The notes under the pieces were generated by a model. That model was not told where the DNA came from, ran no database searches, and saw only the letters and a program-made list of their open reading frames with translations. This document shows positions 42,145 to 50,694 of a stretch of 64,000 nucleotides of DNA, piece by piece. Source of the stretch: Microtetraspora fusca (GTDB taxonomy: Bacteria > Actinomycetota > Actinomycetes > Streptosporangiales > Streptosporangiaceae); contig NZ_BBYK01000071.1 in NCBI RefSeq assembly GCF_001570365.1, positions 33,140 to 97,139 on the forward strand, in the 5' to 3' direction. How positions within the stretch are numbered: position 1 is the stretch's first letter; each line of letters begins with the position of its first letter. A program made the position numbers and the translations under genes.

Positions 42145-42777
42145 AAGATCGGCCCGGAGGTGATCGCGCGCACCGCGCTGCGGCTGCTCAACGAGGTCGG
42201 CCTGGACGGGCTGTCCATGCGGCTGGTCGCCAAGGAACTGGAGGTGCGTGTCAGCGCCCTCTACTGGCACGTACGAAACAAGCAGCAGTTGCTGGACGCC
42301 ATGGCCGAGGTCATGTTCCTCGACGCGGTGGACGGACTGGAGGCGCCCGCCCGGGGGGAGTCCTGGGACGACTGGCTGAGACTCGCGGTCGGGGACCGGA
42401 TGCGCCGCGCCATGTTGCGCTACCGGGGCGGAGCGCGCGTGTTCGCGGGGACCAACCTCACCCATCCGGCGCTGTTCCGCGTGACCGAGCTGGTCCTCCG
42501 TACGCTCTGCGCCGAAGGGCTCACGCGCCAGCAGGCCGCGCAGGGGTTCCAGGTGCTCTACCACTTCACCGTGAGCTACGCGATCGAGGAGCAGGCGCGG
42601 CAGGGTGCGGCCTACGACGACGAGAACCTCTACTCCAGGCCGCCGGAGATCGACGCGACCCGTTATCCGCTGTCGGCCGAGGTCCTGGCTGCGTACTGGC
42701 AGGAAGGTCCGGACGCCGGCTACGCCGACGGCGTTTCGATGATCCTGTCCATGCTGAAGACGCTCACCAGGGGATAG
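42145..42777 (+). pseudogene. 5'-truncated TetR (TetR_C class) regulator
   Basis: The frame reads GPEVIARTALRLLNEVGLDGLSMRLVAKELEVRVSALYWHVRNK, a full TetR HTH, then an intact TetR_C ligand domain to the stop at 42777. The normal first ~10 residues and ATG are missing; only a GTG at 42159, inside the first helix, could start it. It is joined head to head with the truncated monooxygenase, as if the shared promoter region and both 5' ends were deleted. A shortened protein might still be made. Confidence 0.65.
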
Positions 42778-42796
42778 CGGACCGCCGGATGGCTCC

Positions 42797-43477
42797 CTAT
42801 CCGACGGGAAGGTTGCGGAGGGCCTCGCGGCGGCTCAGGCCGGAGATGCCGTGGTGGTCGACGTAGCGGACGACCTCGTCCGGGTTGGTCTTCGCGTACT
42901 CGCGCAGGGCCCAGCCGATGGCCTTCCGGGCGAAGAAGTCGATGTCCGACAGGCTCGGCTCGATGCACGCGTACAGCAGCGCCGGGTCGGTCCGCTCCTT
43001 GAAGGAGTTCTGGCAGAGGATGGCGGTGCGCCTCTTCCAGAGATTGGGAACGTGCGCCCACTCCAGCATGAGCGGGCGCATGCTCTCCGGGTAGAGCCGC
43101 AGCAGCGTGCCGATCCGGTTGACGGCGATGTCGTCCACCAGATCCCACCAGGCGCCGGTGACGATCATCTCCTCGTACATCGGGATCGTGTAGAGCGTCT
43201 GCCAGGAACGGTAGAAGCGGTGCGCGGACAGCTCGATCGCGGCGTACCGCTCCTCGCGGTATTCGGCCTCGCGCCACAGCGCGAGTACGGCCCGGCGCCA
43301 CTCGGGGGCCGATCCCAGGCGGTGCTCGGCGAAGACCCGCTTCAGCGCGGTGCGCCGGGGGACGGCCTGCACCCCGAGGAACGGCATGTCCGACTTCATG
43401 TACGCCTGCATCGCCGCGGCCTTCGCCGGGTCGGCCGCCTCGGCGAGGGCGTGCCGTACGGCCTTGAGGAGCATCAT
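42797..43477 (-). CDS. DNA alkylation repair protein (AlkD-like HEAT-repeat glycosylase)
   Basis: 226 residues, all-helical HEAT-like repeats. GAWWDLVDDIAVNRIG with the functional Asp, LWKRRTAILCQNSFK and DIDFFARKAIGWALREYAKTNP are AlkD signatures. AlkD excises N3- and N7-alkylated bases without base flipping. The ATG overlaps the stop of the upstream TetR gene (ATGA), so the two are translated together. Confidence 0.9.
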   Translation of the reverse strand: MMLLKAVRHALAEAADPAKAAAMQAYMKSDMPFLGVQAVPRRTALKRVFAEHRLGSAPEWRRAVLALWREAEYREERYAAIELSAHRFYRSWQTLYTIPMYEEMIVTGAWWDLVDDIAVNRIGTLLRLYPESMRPLMLEWAHVPNLWKRRTAILCQNSFKERTDPALLYACIEPSLSDIDFFARKAIGWALREYAKTNPDEVVRYVDHHGISGLSRREALRNLPVG

Positions 43478-44172
43478 GCGCCGTGGCTGGTGCGGTCACC
43501 GGTGGCGAGGCCGTCGAACAGCACCGTGATGTAGTGCTCGGCCAGCGCTGTGGTGTTGAGCCGCCCGCCGGGGCGGAACCAGCGCACCGCGACCCAGATC
43601 GTGTCGCGGATCATGCGGTAGGTGAGCTTGGGGTCGAGGTCGGCGCGGAAGAGGCCCTCGGCCTGGCCGCGCTTGATCTGCTCGACCCACATCCGCTCGA
43701 CCTCGTCCTCGGCCTTGACCAGGTAGCCGAAGCGGTCGCCGGGGAGTGAGCGGAGGTAGTTCCAGTCGTTCTGCATCACCGTGATGGCCGCTCGGTGCGG
43801 CTCCAGCGTGCCGAAACCGATGCGCACCATCTCGGTCAGCGCGGTGCGGGCGTCGCCCGCGGTCTCCAAAACCGCGCGGTAGCGTGCGGTGAGATCTTCG
43901 AGGAAGGTGCGCAGCACCTCGTCGACGATCGTCTCCTTGGAGTCGAAGTGGTGGTAGAGGCTTCCGGAGAGGATCCCCGCCTCGTCGGCGATCTGCCGGA
44001 CGGTGGTCGCCTGGAAGCCCTTGCGCGCGAAGAGCTCCGCCGCGAGCTTGACGAGGTGGTCGCGCCGCTCGGAGGCCGAGCCCGCGGTGGCCGCCCGTTT
44101 CGCCGTGCCCTGGCGCCTCACTGGGGCGGCGGTGGCGCCGCCGGAGTTCTTTCGCTGGTTCACACCACCCAT
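43474..44172 (-). CDS. TetR family regulator, KstR2-like
   Basis: 232 residues. After a basic, low-complexity N terminus comes the HTH FQATTVRQIADEAGILSGSLYHHFDSKETIVDEVL. The ligand domain contains YRMIRDTIWVAVRWFRPGGRL, and both stretches closely resemble KstR2, the mycobacterial repressor of steroid ring C/D degradation genes, from memory. A CAAGC-N4-GCT half-palindrome 11 bp before its ATG implies autoregulation. Similar sites precede two acyl-CoA dehydrogenase loci and an SDR elsewhere in the window. The ligand is probably an acyl-CoA intermediate. Confidence 0.83.
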   Translation of the reverse strand: MGGVNQRKNSGGATAAPVRRQGTAKRAATAGSASERRDHLVKLAAELFARKGFQATTVRQIADEAGILSGSLYHHFDSKETIVDEVLRTFLEDLTARYRAVLETAGDARTALTEMVRIGFGTLEPHRAAITVMQNDWNYLRSLPGDRFGYLVKAEDEVERMWVEQIKRGQAEGLFRADLDPKLTYRMIRDTIWVAVRWFRPGGRLNTTALAEHYITVLFDGLATGDRTSHGA

Positions 44173-44182
44173 TATGAAGGTC

Positions 44183-44196
44183 CGAGCAATGGCTTG
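44183..44196. promoter_or_regulatory. KstR2-like operator candidate 4 (autoregulatory)
   Basis: CGAGCAATGGCTTG, read on the minus strand as CAAGC-CATT-GCTCG, pairs at 4 of 5 arm positions. It lies just upstream of the KstR2-like gene. Confidence 0.45.
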
Positions 44197-44336
44197 GTCG
44201 CCCTATATCGGTGGAGAGTCACCTGCTCATCGCCGTTCAGACGCTCTACCAAGCGCTTGCTGCTACACCCACTTCCGCATCTTGGCATCGTCAAGGTCAC
44301 ATATTGTGCAAGATCCTCTCTGTGGTGAAATTGGGG

Positions 44337-44720
44337 TATCCGTTTACCTTGGGAGTGGCATCTGGGGAGCCGCTTCCCGACGGGGTCATCCTGTGGACCC
44401 GTCTCGCCCCTGCCCCCCCTTGATCCCGTACGTCCCGGCGGCATGCCCAGCCGGACGGCCGCCGTGCGCTGGGAGATCGCGGAGGACGAGAAGCTCGCCC
44501 GCGTGATCCAGACCGCTCGCCGCCGCGATGTGGCCGGGCGCCGCCTCGGCGGCGGAGGATCCGCGGGGGTTACCTCACCTGTACGGCCGACATGGACGGC
44601 TTCCGCGCCGAGTTCCGCGCGGTGGATCACGCGGACCGGCCGGACGCCCGGGTGTCCACGGTGGCGCGGTACGAGATCGCGGACGGCAGGCTGCGCCAAA
44701 TAGGAGATGAGGTGGCCTAG
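44337..44720 (+). pseudogene. Remnant of a PhoD-type alkaline phosphatase
   Basis: The piece from 44337 reads [28 protein letters not shown], unmistakably the PhoD N-terminal domain. It stops, then continues in another frame after a run of seven C as RPGGMPSRTAAVRWEIAEDEKLARVI. From about 44568 the original frame resumes with GYLTCTADMDGFRAEFRAV and a normal-looking C terminus to TAG 44720. The signal peptide and nearly the whole metallophosphatase domain are missing. The rest of the 44173-44753 gap holds only promoters. Confidence 0.75.
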
Positions 44721-44722
44721 CG

Positions 44723-44741
44723 AATAGGAAACTTTCCTATT
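44723..44741. promoter_or_regulatory. 19-bp palindromic operator of the GH3 gene
   Basis: AATAGGAAACTTTCCTATT has perfect 9-bp arms around C. It lies 12 bp before the GH3 start and abuts TAGATT, which sits 7 nt before the ATG (leaderless-type -10). The AGGAAA-N-TTTCCT core resembles sugar-responsive repressor sites in actinomycetes. Confidence 0.7.
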
Positions 44742-44753
44742 AGATTGCGGGGC

Positions 44754-46274
44754 ATGCGTGATCTGCTGCGCCTCGCCGACACTGTCATCCTGCCCGGCTT
44801 CCCCGGGACCGCGCCGCCCGACTGGCTGCGCCGGCGGCTGGCCGACGGCCTGGCCGGGGTCGTGCTGTTCTCGCGCAACGTCGAGAGCCCCGACCAGCTC
44901 GCCGACCTGACCGCGGCGCTGCGGGCGGAGAACCCGCGGCTCCTCGTCGGCATCGACGAGGAGGCGGGCGAGGTCACCCGGCTGGAGGCCCGCACCGGCA
45001 GCTCCCGTCCCGGCAACTACGCGCTCGGCGTCGTCGACGACGAGGAGCTGACCGAGCAGGTCGCCCGCGACGTGGGGCACGATCTCGCCGCCGCGGGCGT
45101 GAACCTCGATTTCGCGCCCGCGGCGGACGTCAACTCCAACCCCGACAATCCGGTCATCGGACTGCGGGCGTTCGGGGCGGACCCCGAGCTGGTCGCCCGC
45201 CACACGGCCGCCTGGATCCGCGGTCTCCAGTCCGCCGGGGTCGCGGCCTGCGCCAAGCACTTCCCGGGGCACGGGGACACCGCGGTCGACTCCCACCACG
45301 GCGTCCCCCGCGTCGCCGTCTCCCCGGAGGAGCTCGCGGAAGTGGAGCTGTGGCCGTTCCGGGTCGCGATCGAGCAGGGCGTCCGCTCGATCATGACCGG
45401 GCACCTTCTCGTCGCCGCCTACGACGACGAACTGCCCGCCACCCTCAGCCCCCGCATCCTGACCGGCCTGCTCAGGGACGAGCTCGGCTTCGACGGCCTG
45501 ATCGTCACTGACGGGATCGAGATGGCCGCCGTGTCCGGCGCGTACGGGCTGGGCGGCGCGAGCGCCATGGCCGTGGCGGCGGGCGCGGACGCGGTGTGCG
45601 TGGGCGGGGAGAACTCCGACGAGGAGACGCTGGAGCACATCCGCCGCGCCATCGTGACCGCGGTCGTCGAGGGACGGCTGCCCGAGGAACGGCTCGCCGA
45701 CGCCGCCCGGCGGGTCCGGCAGCTGGCGGACTGGCACGCCTCGGCCCCGGCCGCCGGGAACGGCGCGGGCGGCCACTCCTCCGGCGGGAACGGCGCGGGG
45801 GCCCCGGCGGAGATCGGGCTGGTGGCGGCGCGCCGCGCCATCCGGATCACCCGGCGCGCGGGTGCTCCCGACGTGCTGCCGCTCACGGAAGCACCGCACG
45901 TGGTCGAGCTGGCCCCCGAGACCAACCTCGCCATCGACCGGAACATGCCCTGGGGCACCGCGGAGCCGCTCGGGCGGATCCTGCCGGGCACCACCGCCAC
46001 CCGGCTCCGCGAGGAGGACGTGGCCGACGGGGTGCCCCCCGAGGCGCTCGGCAAGGCGGCCGGGCGGCCGCTGGTCGTCGTCGTGCGGGACGCCCACCGC
46101 CACCCCTGGCAGATGGACACGCTGACCCACCTGCTCGCCGCCCGTCCGGACGGCGTGGTGGTCGAGATGGGGCTGCCGGGCCGTACGGACCTGGGGGCGG
46201 TGCACATCGCCACCCACGGCGCGGCGCGCGTCTGCGGTCAGGCCGTCGCCGAGGTGCTGACCGGCCGCGCCTGA
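44754..46274 (+). CDS. Glycoside hydrolase family 3, probable beta-N-acetylglucosaminidase
   Basis: 506 residues. The (beta/alpha)8 domain has LLVGIDEEAGEVTRLE, the NagZ-type loop AKHFPGHGDTAVDSHHG with its catalytic His-Asp dyad, and the nucleophile region GFDGLIVTDGIEM. A second alpha/beta domain follows from about 350, joined by a Gly/Ser-rich linker (NGAGGHSSGGNGAG). No signal peptide, so cytoplasmic turnover of peptidoglycan or chitin fragments is likely. It starts at ATG 44754; the frame's TTG at 44745 is rejected. A 19-bp palindrome overlaps the promoter. Confidence 0.9.
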   Translation: MRDLLRLADTVILPGFPGTAPPDWLRRRLADGLAGVVLFSRNVESPDQLADLTAALRAENPRLLVGIDEEAGEVTRLEARTGSSRPGNYALGVVDDEELTEQVARDVGHDLAAAGVNLDFAPAADVNSNPDNPVIGLRAFGADPELVARHTAAWIRGLQSAGVAACAKHFPGHGDTAVDSHHGVPRVAVSPEELAEVELWPFRVAIEQGVRSIMTGHLLVAAYDDELPATLSPRILTGLLRDELGFDGLIVTDGIEMAAVSGAYGLGGASAMAVAAGADAVCVGGENSDEETLEHIRRAIVTAVVEGRLPEERLADAARRVRQLADWHASAPAAGNGAGGHSSGGNGAGAPAEIGLVAARRAIRITRRAGAPDVLPLTEAPHVVELAPETNLAIDRNMPWGTAEPLGRILPGTTATRLREEDVADGVPPEALGKAAGRPLVVVVRDAHRHPWQMDTLTHLLAARPDGVVVEMGLPGRTDLGAVHIATHGAARVCGQAVAEVLTGRA

Positions 46275-46386
46275 CCGGCCTCCTTTCCCCTCGTCACACC
46301 GTTTCTCAGACAGAGGTCTTCCGGCCCTGGACAGATCATCCGCGCTCCAGAACACTGTCGGGGATCACGGTGGAAAGGGTCGATAA

Positions 46387-47253
46387 ATGGGGATCTGCGA
46401 GGGCCGGGTCGTCGTCGTGATAGGGGCCGGACGCGGCATCGGGCGCGCGCAAGCCCTGGAGTTCGCACGCCAGGGCGCGAAGGTCGTCGTCAACGATCCG
46501 GGCACGGGCCCGCACGCCGCCGCCCAGGGGGGCGGCCCGGCCCGCGAGGTGGTCGAGGAGATCCGCGCCCGGGGCGGTCAGGCCGTGCCGAGCTGCGACG
46601 ACGTCGCGGAGTGGGACGGGGCGGCGCGCCTGGTCAAGACCGCGCTGTGCGCGTTCGGGAGCCTGGACGTGCTGGTCTGCGCCGCCGGATTCACCCGCGA
46701 CAGCGCGCTGGTGTCCATGACCGAGGGCGACTGGGACGACGTGATGCGGTCCCACCTCAAGGGCTGCTTCCTGCCGCTGCGGCACGCCTCCGAGCACTGG
46801 CGGGAACGGGCCGCGGCCGGGCACCCCGCGGACGCCCGCGTGATCACCACCTCGTCCGGCGCGGGCCTGTACGGCAGCGCGGGCCAGGGCAACTACGCGG
46901 TCGCCACCGCCGGCATAGCCGCGCTCACCCAGGTGGCCGCCGCCGAGCTGGGGCCGTACGGCGTCACCGTCAACGCCGTCGCGCCGGGCGCGAGCCGTGA
47001 CCGGGTGGCCGGGACCGTCGAGGCGGCCGAGAACGACGCGGCGGCCCTGACCGCCTGGCTCGGGTCGGCCGGGTCGCGGCACGTCACCGGCCGGGTGTTC
47101 GAGGTGGGAGAGGGCGCGATCTCCCTGGCGACCGGTTGGCGGCCGGGCCCCGGCGCGGGCCGGGACAAGTGGGACCGCGCCGATGTGGGCGCCGCCGTGG
47201 CCGGGCTGCTCGCCCACGCCCCCGTCCCCATGCCCGTGCACGGCTTCGCCTGA
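46387..47253 (+). CDS. SDR family protein lacking the catalytic lysine
   Basis: 288 residues. The coenzyme motif is GAGRGIG (13-19), Asp37 suggests NAD, and the sequence resembles the dehydrogenase part of MFE-2-type hydroxyacyl-CoA enzymes. NNAG is replaced by CAAG (98-101). Ser156/157 and Tyr170 are present, but the Y-x3-K motif reads Y-AVA-T, with Thr174 where Lys is expected. Activity is therefore doubtful or altered. The C-terminal ~60 residues are Gly/Pro-rich. It stands alone between GH3 and ATP-grasp genes. Confidence 0.85.
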   Translation: MGICEGRVVVVIGAGRGIGRAQALEFARQGAKVVVNDPGTGPHAAAQGGGPAREVVEEIRARGGQAVPSCDDVAEWDGAARLVKTALCAFGSLDVLVCAAGFTRDSALVSMTEGDWDDVMRSHLKGCFLPLRHASEHWRERAAAGHPADARVITTSSGAGLYGSAGQGNYAVATAGIAALTQVAAAELGPYGVTVNAVAPGASRDRVAGTVEAAENDAAALTAWLGSAGSRHVTGRVFEVGEGAISLATGWRPGPGAGRDKWDRADVGAAVAGLLAHAPVPMPVHGFA

Positions 47254-47329
47254 CGTCCCCCGCGTGTCGCATCCGTCGAGACATGTCCGTACGATTTTTT
47301 CGGTACTGACACGACAGGATGGGAGCACG

Positions 47330-48151
47330 ATGAAGGTCGCCTACGTCACCTTCGCCGACCCGCTGGGGCACGACGACGAGCGGGAGACCGCGCTCGCCGC
47401 CTGGCTGGGGGAGGGTGTCCAGGGTACGCCGGTGCGATGGGACGATCCGGAGGCGGACTGGGCGTCCTTCGACGCCGCGGTGGTCCGCTCCGCGTGGGAC
47501 TACATCGAGCGGAGGGACGAGTTCGTCGCCTGGGCGCACCGGGTCGGCGGGCTGACCCGGCTGCTGAACCCCGCGTCGGTGCTCGAATGGAACACCGACA
47601 AGACCTACCTGCGCGACCTCGGCGTGCCGACCGTCCCCACCCACTGGAGCCACGAGGGCATCCCCAAGTGGGAGGAGTACGTCGTCAAGCCGGCGATCTC
47701 GGCGGGCGCGCGGGACACGATCCGGACCGCCGACCGGGCCGTGGCCGAGGCGCACGCCGCCCGGCTCGCCGCCGAGGGGCGGACCGTCATGGTTCAGCCC
47801 TACCTGGAGAGCGTCGAGCACGAGGGCGAGCTGTCGCTGCTCTACTTCGGGGGCGAGTTCAGCCACGCCGTACGGCGGCATCCGATGCTGGCCGGGGGCG
47901 GCGAGGAGCTCGACCTGAACAACAGGGCGACGCTGCGCGACCCGGACGTCGACCAGTTCGAGCTCGCCGAGCTGGTGCTGAGCAAGGTGTCCGAGCCTCT
48001 GCTCTACGCGCGCGTCGACCTCGTCCGGATGCCGGACGGCGAGCCCGTGCTGATCGAGCTCGAACTCACCGAGCCGTACCTCTTCCTCCGCTACGAGCTG
48101 GACGCCCCCGGCCTGTTCGCCCGCGCCCTGGCCGCGATGCTCCGCGGCTAG
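47330..48151 (+). CDS. ATP-grasp ligase-like protein (RimK/DcsG type)
   Basis: 273 residues. The N-terminal part (MKVAYVTFADPLGHDDE ... DAAVVRSAWDYIERRDEFVAW) and LLNPASVLEWNTDKTYLRDLGVPTVPT match ATP-grasp proteins related to the cycloserine ligase DcsG and RimK. VVKPAISAGA and the acidic metal site VLIELELTEPYLFL are present. It should form an amide-type bond using ATP, but the substrates are unknown and no cycloserine genes are nearby. GGGAG precedes the ATG. Confidence 0.82.
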   Translation: MKVAYVTFADPLGHDDERETALAAWLGEGVQGTPVRWDDPEADWASFDAAVVRSAWDYIERRDEFVAWAHRVGGLTRLLNPASVLEWNTDKTYLRDLGVPTVPTHWSHEGIPKWEEYVVKPAISAGARDTIRTADRAVAEAHAARLAAEGRTVMVQPYLESVEHEGELSLLYFGGEFSHAVRRHPMLAGGGEELDLNNRATLRDPDVDQFELAELVLSKVSEPLLYARVDLVRMPDGEPVLIELELTEPYLFLRYELDAPGLFARALAAMLRG

Positions 48152-48225
48152 CTGACCGGTCCGGCACCCGGCCGGCCGCGGCGAACAACTGGGACGGCGG
48201 CTGTGCCGTGCCCGCCGATCGCGAT

Positions 48226-48255
48226 CTCGGCGAGCTGGTCGACCAGCTCGCCGAG
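48226..48255. repeat. 30-bp perfect palindrome between convergent genes
   Basis: CTCGGCGAGCTGGTC is followed immediately by its exact complement, giving 15-bp arms and no spacer. It lies between the ends of the ATP-grasp and acyl-CoA dehydrogenase genes and may terminate both transcripts or form a cruciform. Confidence 0.75.
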
Positions 48256-48295
48256 GCGCCGCGAGATCCGGACGCTGAGGTCCGCGACCCAGGTC

Positions 48296-49450
48296 CTAGC
48301 CGCGGGGCAGGCCGAGCGTGCGCTCGGCGATGATGTTGCGCTGGATCTCGCTCGACCCGGCGTAGATGGTGTCGGCCCGGCTGAAGAGGTACAGCCGCTG
48401 CAGGTCGTTCAGGTCGTAGGGCTCGCCGTCGGCGACCAGCCCGGCCCGTCCCTGTACGGCCTGCGCCAGCTCGCCCAGCCTGCGGTGCCACTCCGACCAG
48501 TAGAGCTTCGCGATCGACACCTCGGGACCCGGCTCGCCCGCGCTGAGGGAGGTCATCGTGCGCAGGGCGTTGAGGCGCATGATCTCCAGCTCCAGCCAGG
48601 ACTGCGTGAGCCGGTCGCGCAGCACCGGGTCGTCGATCGCGCCGGACCTGCGCGCGGCCTCGATCACCGCGGCCAGCTCCCGGTGGAAGCCGATCTGCTG
48701 GCCGAGCGTGGACGCGCCGCGCTCGTACCCGAGCGTGGCCATCGCCACCCGCCACCCGTCGCCGGGCTCGCCCAGGATGTTCGCGGCCGCCGTACGGGCG
48801 CCGTCGAAGAAGACCTCGTTGAACTCGCCGGTGCCGGTCATCTGCGTGATGGGCCGGATCTCGACCCCCGGCTGGTCCATCGGGACCAGCAGGTACGACA
48901 GGCCCTTGTGCCTCTGCGAGCCCGGCTCGGTGCGGCACACGACGAAGCACCAGTCGGCGACGTGGGCGAGCGAGGTCCACACCTTCTGCCCGGTGATGAC
49001 CCACTCGTCCCCGTCGAGTACGGCCTTGGTCTGGACGTTCGCGAGGTCGGAACCGGCGTCCGGCTCGGAGTAGCCCTGGCACCACAGCTCCTCGCCCCGC
49101 TGGATGGGCGGCAGGAACCGCTTCTTCTGCTCCGGCGTGCCGAAGTCGAGGATGGTCGGGCCGATCAGGCCCTCGCCGATGTGGCCGACCCGCGCCGGGG
49201 CGTTCGCCCGCGCGTACTCCTCGTAGAAGACGACCTGCTCGTCGAGCGACGCGTCGCGCCCGCCGTACTCGCCGGGCCAGCCGAGGCAGGTCCAGCCGGC
49301 CGCGCCGAGGTGGCGCTCCCAGGCGACCCGCAGCTCGTGGCCCTCGTGCTCGCGGCCCGGCCCGCCGAGGCCCCGCGCGTCGGCGAACTCACCGGTCAGG
49401 TTGGCCTCGAGCCACTCCCGGACCTCGTGTCGGAAGCTGTCTAGCGTCAT
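48296..49450 (-). CDS. Acyl-CoA dehydrogenase
   Basis: 384 residues. FAD/substrate signatures are visible: CQGYSEPDAGSDLANVQTKAV and WVITGQKVWTS in the middle domain, and AGSSEIQRNIIAERTLGLPRG at the C terminus. The catalytic Glu position of ordinary ACADs is not obvious, as in the FadE subunits of heteromeric steroid-type dehydrogenases. ATG 49450 overlaps the flavin reductase stop (ATGA). It belongs with the upstream reductase and the candidate KstR2-like site at 50154. Confidence 0.9.
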   Translation of the reverse strand: MTLDSFRHEVREWLEANLTGEFADARGLGGPGREHEGHELRVAWERHLGAAGWTCLGWPGEYGGRDASLDEQVVFYEEYARANAPARVGHIGEGLIGPTILDFGTPEQKKRFLPPIQRGEELWCQGYSEPDAGSDLANVQTKAVLDGDEWVITGQKVWTSLAHVADWCFVVCRTEPGSQRHKGLSYLLVPMDQPGVEIRPITQMTGTGEFNEVFFDGARTAAANILGEPGDGWRVAMATLGYERGASTLGQQIGFHRELAAVIEAARRSGAIDDPVLRDRLTQSWLELEIMRLNALRTMTSLSAGEPGPEVSIAKLYWSEWHRRLGELAQAVQGRAGLVADGEPYDLNDLQRLYLFSRADTIYAGSSEIQRNIIAERTLGLPRG

Positions 49451-50112
49451 GCGTGGAACCGTCCGTAATCTCCGCGGAAGAAGACGAGCGGATTGCCGTC
49501 CTCGTGCTTGTCGAGTCCATGGACGCGGGCCACCACGATGACGTGATCCCCGGCCGGGTGCTCGGTCTCGATCGTGCAGTCGAGCCAGGCGAGCGTGCCG
49601 TCGAAGACGGGACCGCCCGCGGGTGAGAGGCTCCAGGACAGGCCGGCGAACTTGTCCCCACCCCTGGCCGCGAGCCGGTCGCAGACCTCCCGCTGGGTTT
49701 CGGCGAGCACGTTCACGCACAGCCGGCCGGTCGCCTTCACCCGGGGCCAGCTCGTGCTGGTGTGCGCCACGCAGAACGCCACCAGCGGTGGGTCCAGGCT
49801 GACCGAGGCGAAGGAGTTGGCCGCGAGGCCGCACGGCTCGCCGGTCGCCTCGTCGATCGCGGTGACGGCGACGACTCCGGTGGCGAACCGGCCGAGGACG
49901 TTTCGGAAGTGCTTGCTGTCGGAGGGGGAGACGTGCTGCCCGTCACGACCGTGCCGTCCACCCGGGCGGGCGTCCGGCCGAACGCGGTGCCCGGCGGCCG
50001 AGGGCGGGGCGTGCTCGCCGACGGGGTGGCCGGGACCGGGGCCGGGACCGGGGCCGCGCGAGGTGGGACGTGCGGGGTCCGGCGTGATCACCCGGGCCGC
50101 GTCGGTGCTCAT
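49447..50112 (-). CDS. Flavin reductase family protein with Gly-Pro-rich N terminus
   Basis: 221 residues. From about residue 65 it is a flavin reductase (HpaC/HsaB-type) split-barrel: FRNVLGRFATGVVAVTA, GLAANSFASVSLDPPLVAFC, and GDHVIVVARVHGL. It supplies reduced FMN or FAD to a partner oxygenase. The first 60 residues are low-complexity, with GPGPGPGPG encoded by tandem GGGGCC repeats, and may be partly non-functional; ATG 50112 is the only good start. It is coupled to the acyl-CoA dehydrogenase gene. Confidence 0.85.
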   Translation of the reverse strand: MSTDAARVITPDPARPTSRGPGPGPGPGHPVGEHAPPSAAGHRVRPDARPGGRHGRDGQHVSPSDSKHFRNVLGRFATGVVAVTAIDEATGEPCGLAANSFASVSLDPPLVAFCVAHTSTSWPRVKATGRLCVNVLAETQREVCDRLAARGGDKFAGLSWSLSPAGGPVFDGTLAWLDCTIETEHPAGDHVIVVARVHGLDKHEDGNPLVFFRGDYGRFHA

Positions 50113-50153
50113 CCTGGCGCTTCCTCTCTCGGTCCCGCCCCTGTCCTGCGCTC

Positions 50154-50173
50154 ACCTTAGCGAGCGCTTGGTT
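50154..50173. promoter_or_regulatory. KstR2-like operator candidate 2
   Basis: ACCTTAGCGAGCGCTTGGTT, read on the minus strand as CCAAGC-GCTC-GCTAAG, lies 42 bp before the flavin reductase start. It shares TAGCGA-R-CGCTTGGTT with the site at 5584. Confidence 0.65.
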
Positions 50174-50595
50174 GGACGTGACGGCGACCCCCGCGGACAT
50201 CGCGGCGACCCGCTCTGACCTCGACGTATCGGACGTGGCCCGGCCCTGGGAGGGCCGTGCCGTTCGGACGTGGAGGTGGCCCAGCGAGCCGGTGAGTCAG
50301 GGCGGCGCGCCCATCGACACGCGCTCGTACGCGGCCAGGCCTCCGCTGAATTTCAAGCCGATTCCAGCCCGCGCCATTCCCAATGTCCCTTATGGGGGAT
50401 TTCTCCGGCCGCCGGTCAGCAGGGGAAGGAGCGGCTGGCAGGACGAGGCGGCGCCGATCTCCTCGGCGAGCGGCCGGTCCCCGCCGGTCAGCACGCCGGG
50501 CGTGCTGACGGTGTGATCGATGACGCGGCTGGTTCCGCTCCGCTCTCATGGCTCTTCGGCCGTCTGAGGCTCACTGCGGGCGGCGGACGAAGTGA

Positions 50596-50642
50596 CGTGA
50601 CGCGTCCTGGCGGGCGTGGGGGGCCCGCCAGGACACGTCACG
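50596..50642. terminator. Strong hairpin, 20-bp stem
   Basis: The arms 50596-50615 and 50623-50642 (CGTGAC...GGCGGGC) pair at 19 of 20 positions with a 7-nt loop. No gene ends directly before it, so it may be the terminator of a lost gene. Confidence 0.65.
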
Positions 50643-50694
50643 CTCCGGGCGAGATGGTCACGACCCCGGCGAGGGTTGGGGTCGTGGCCATCGT

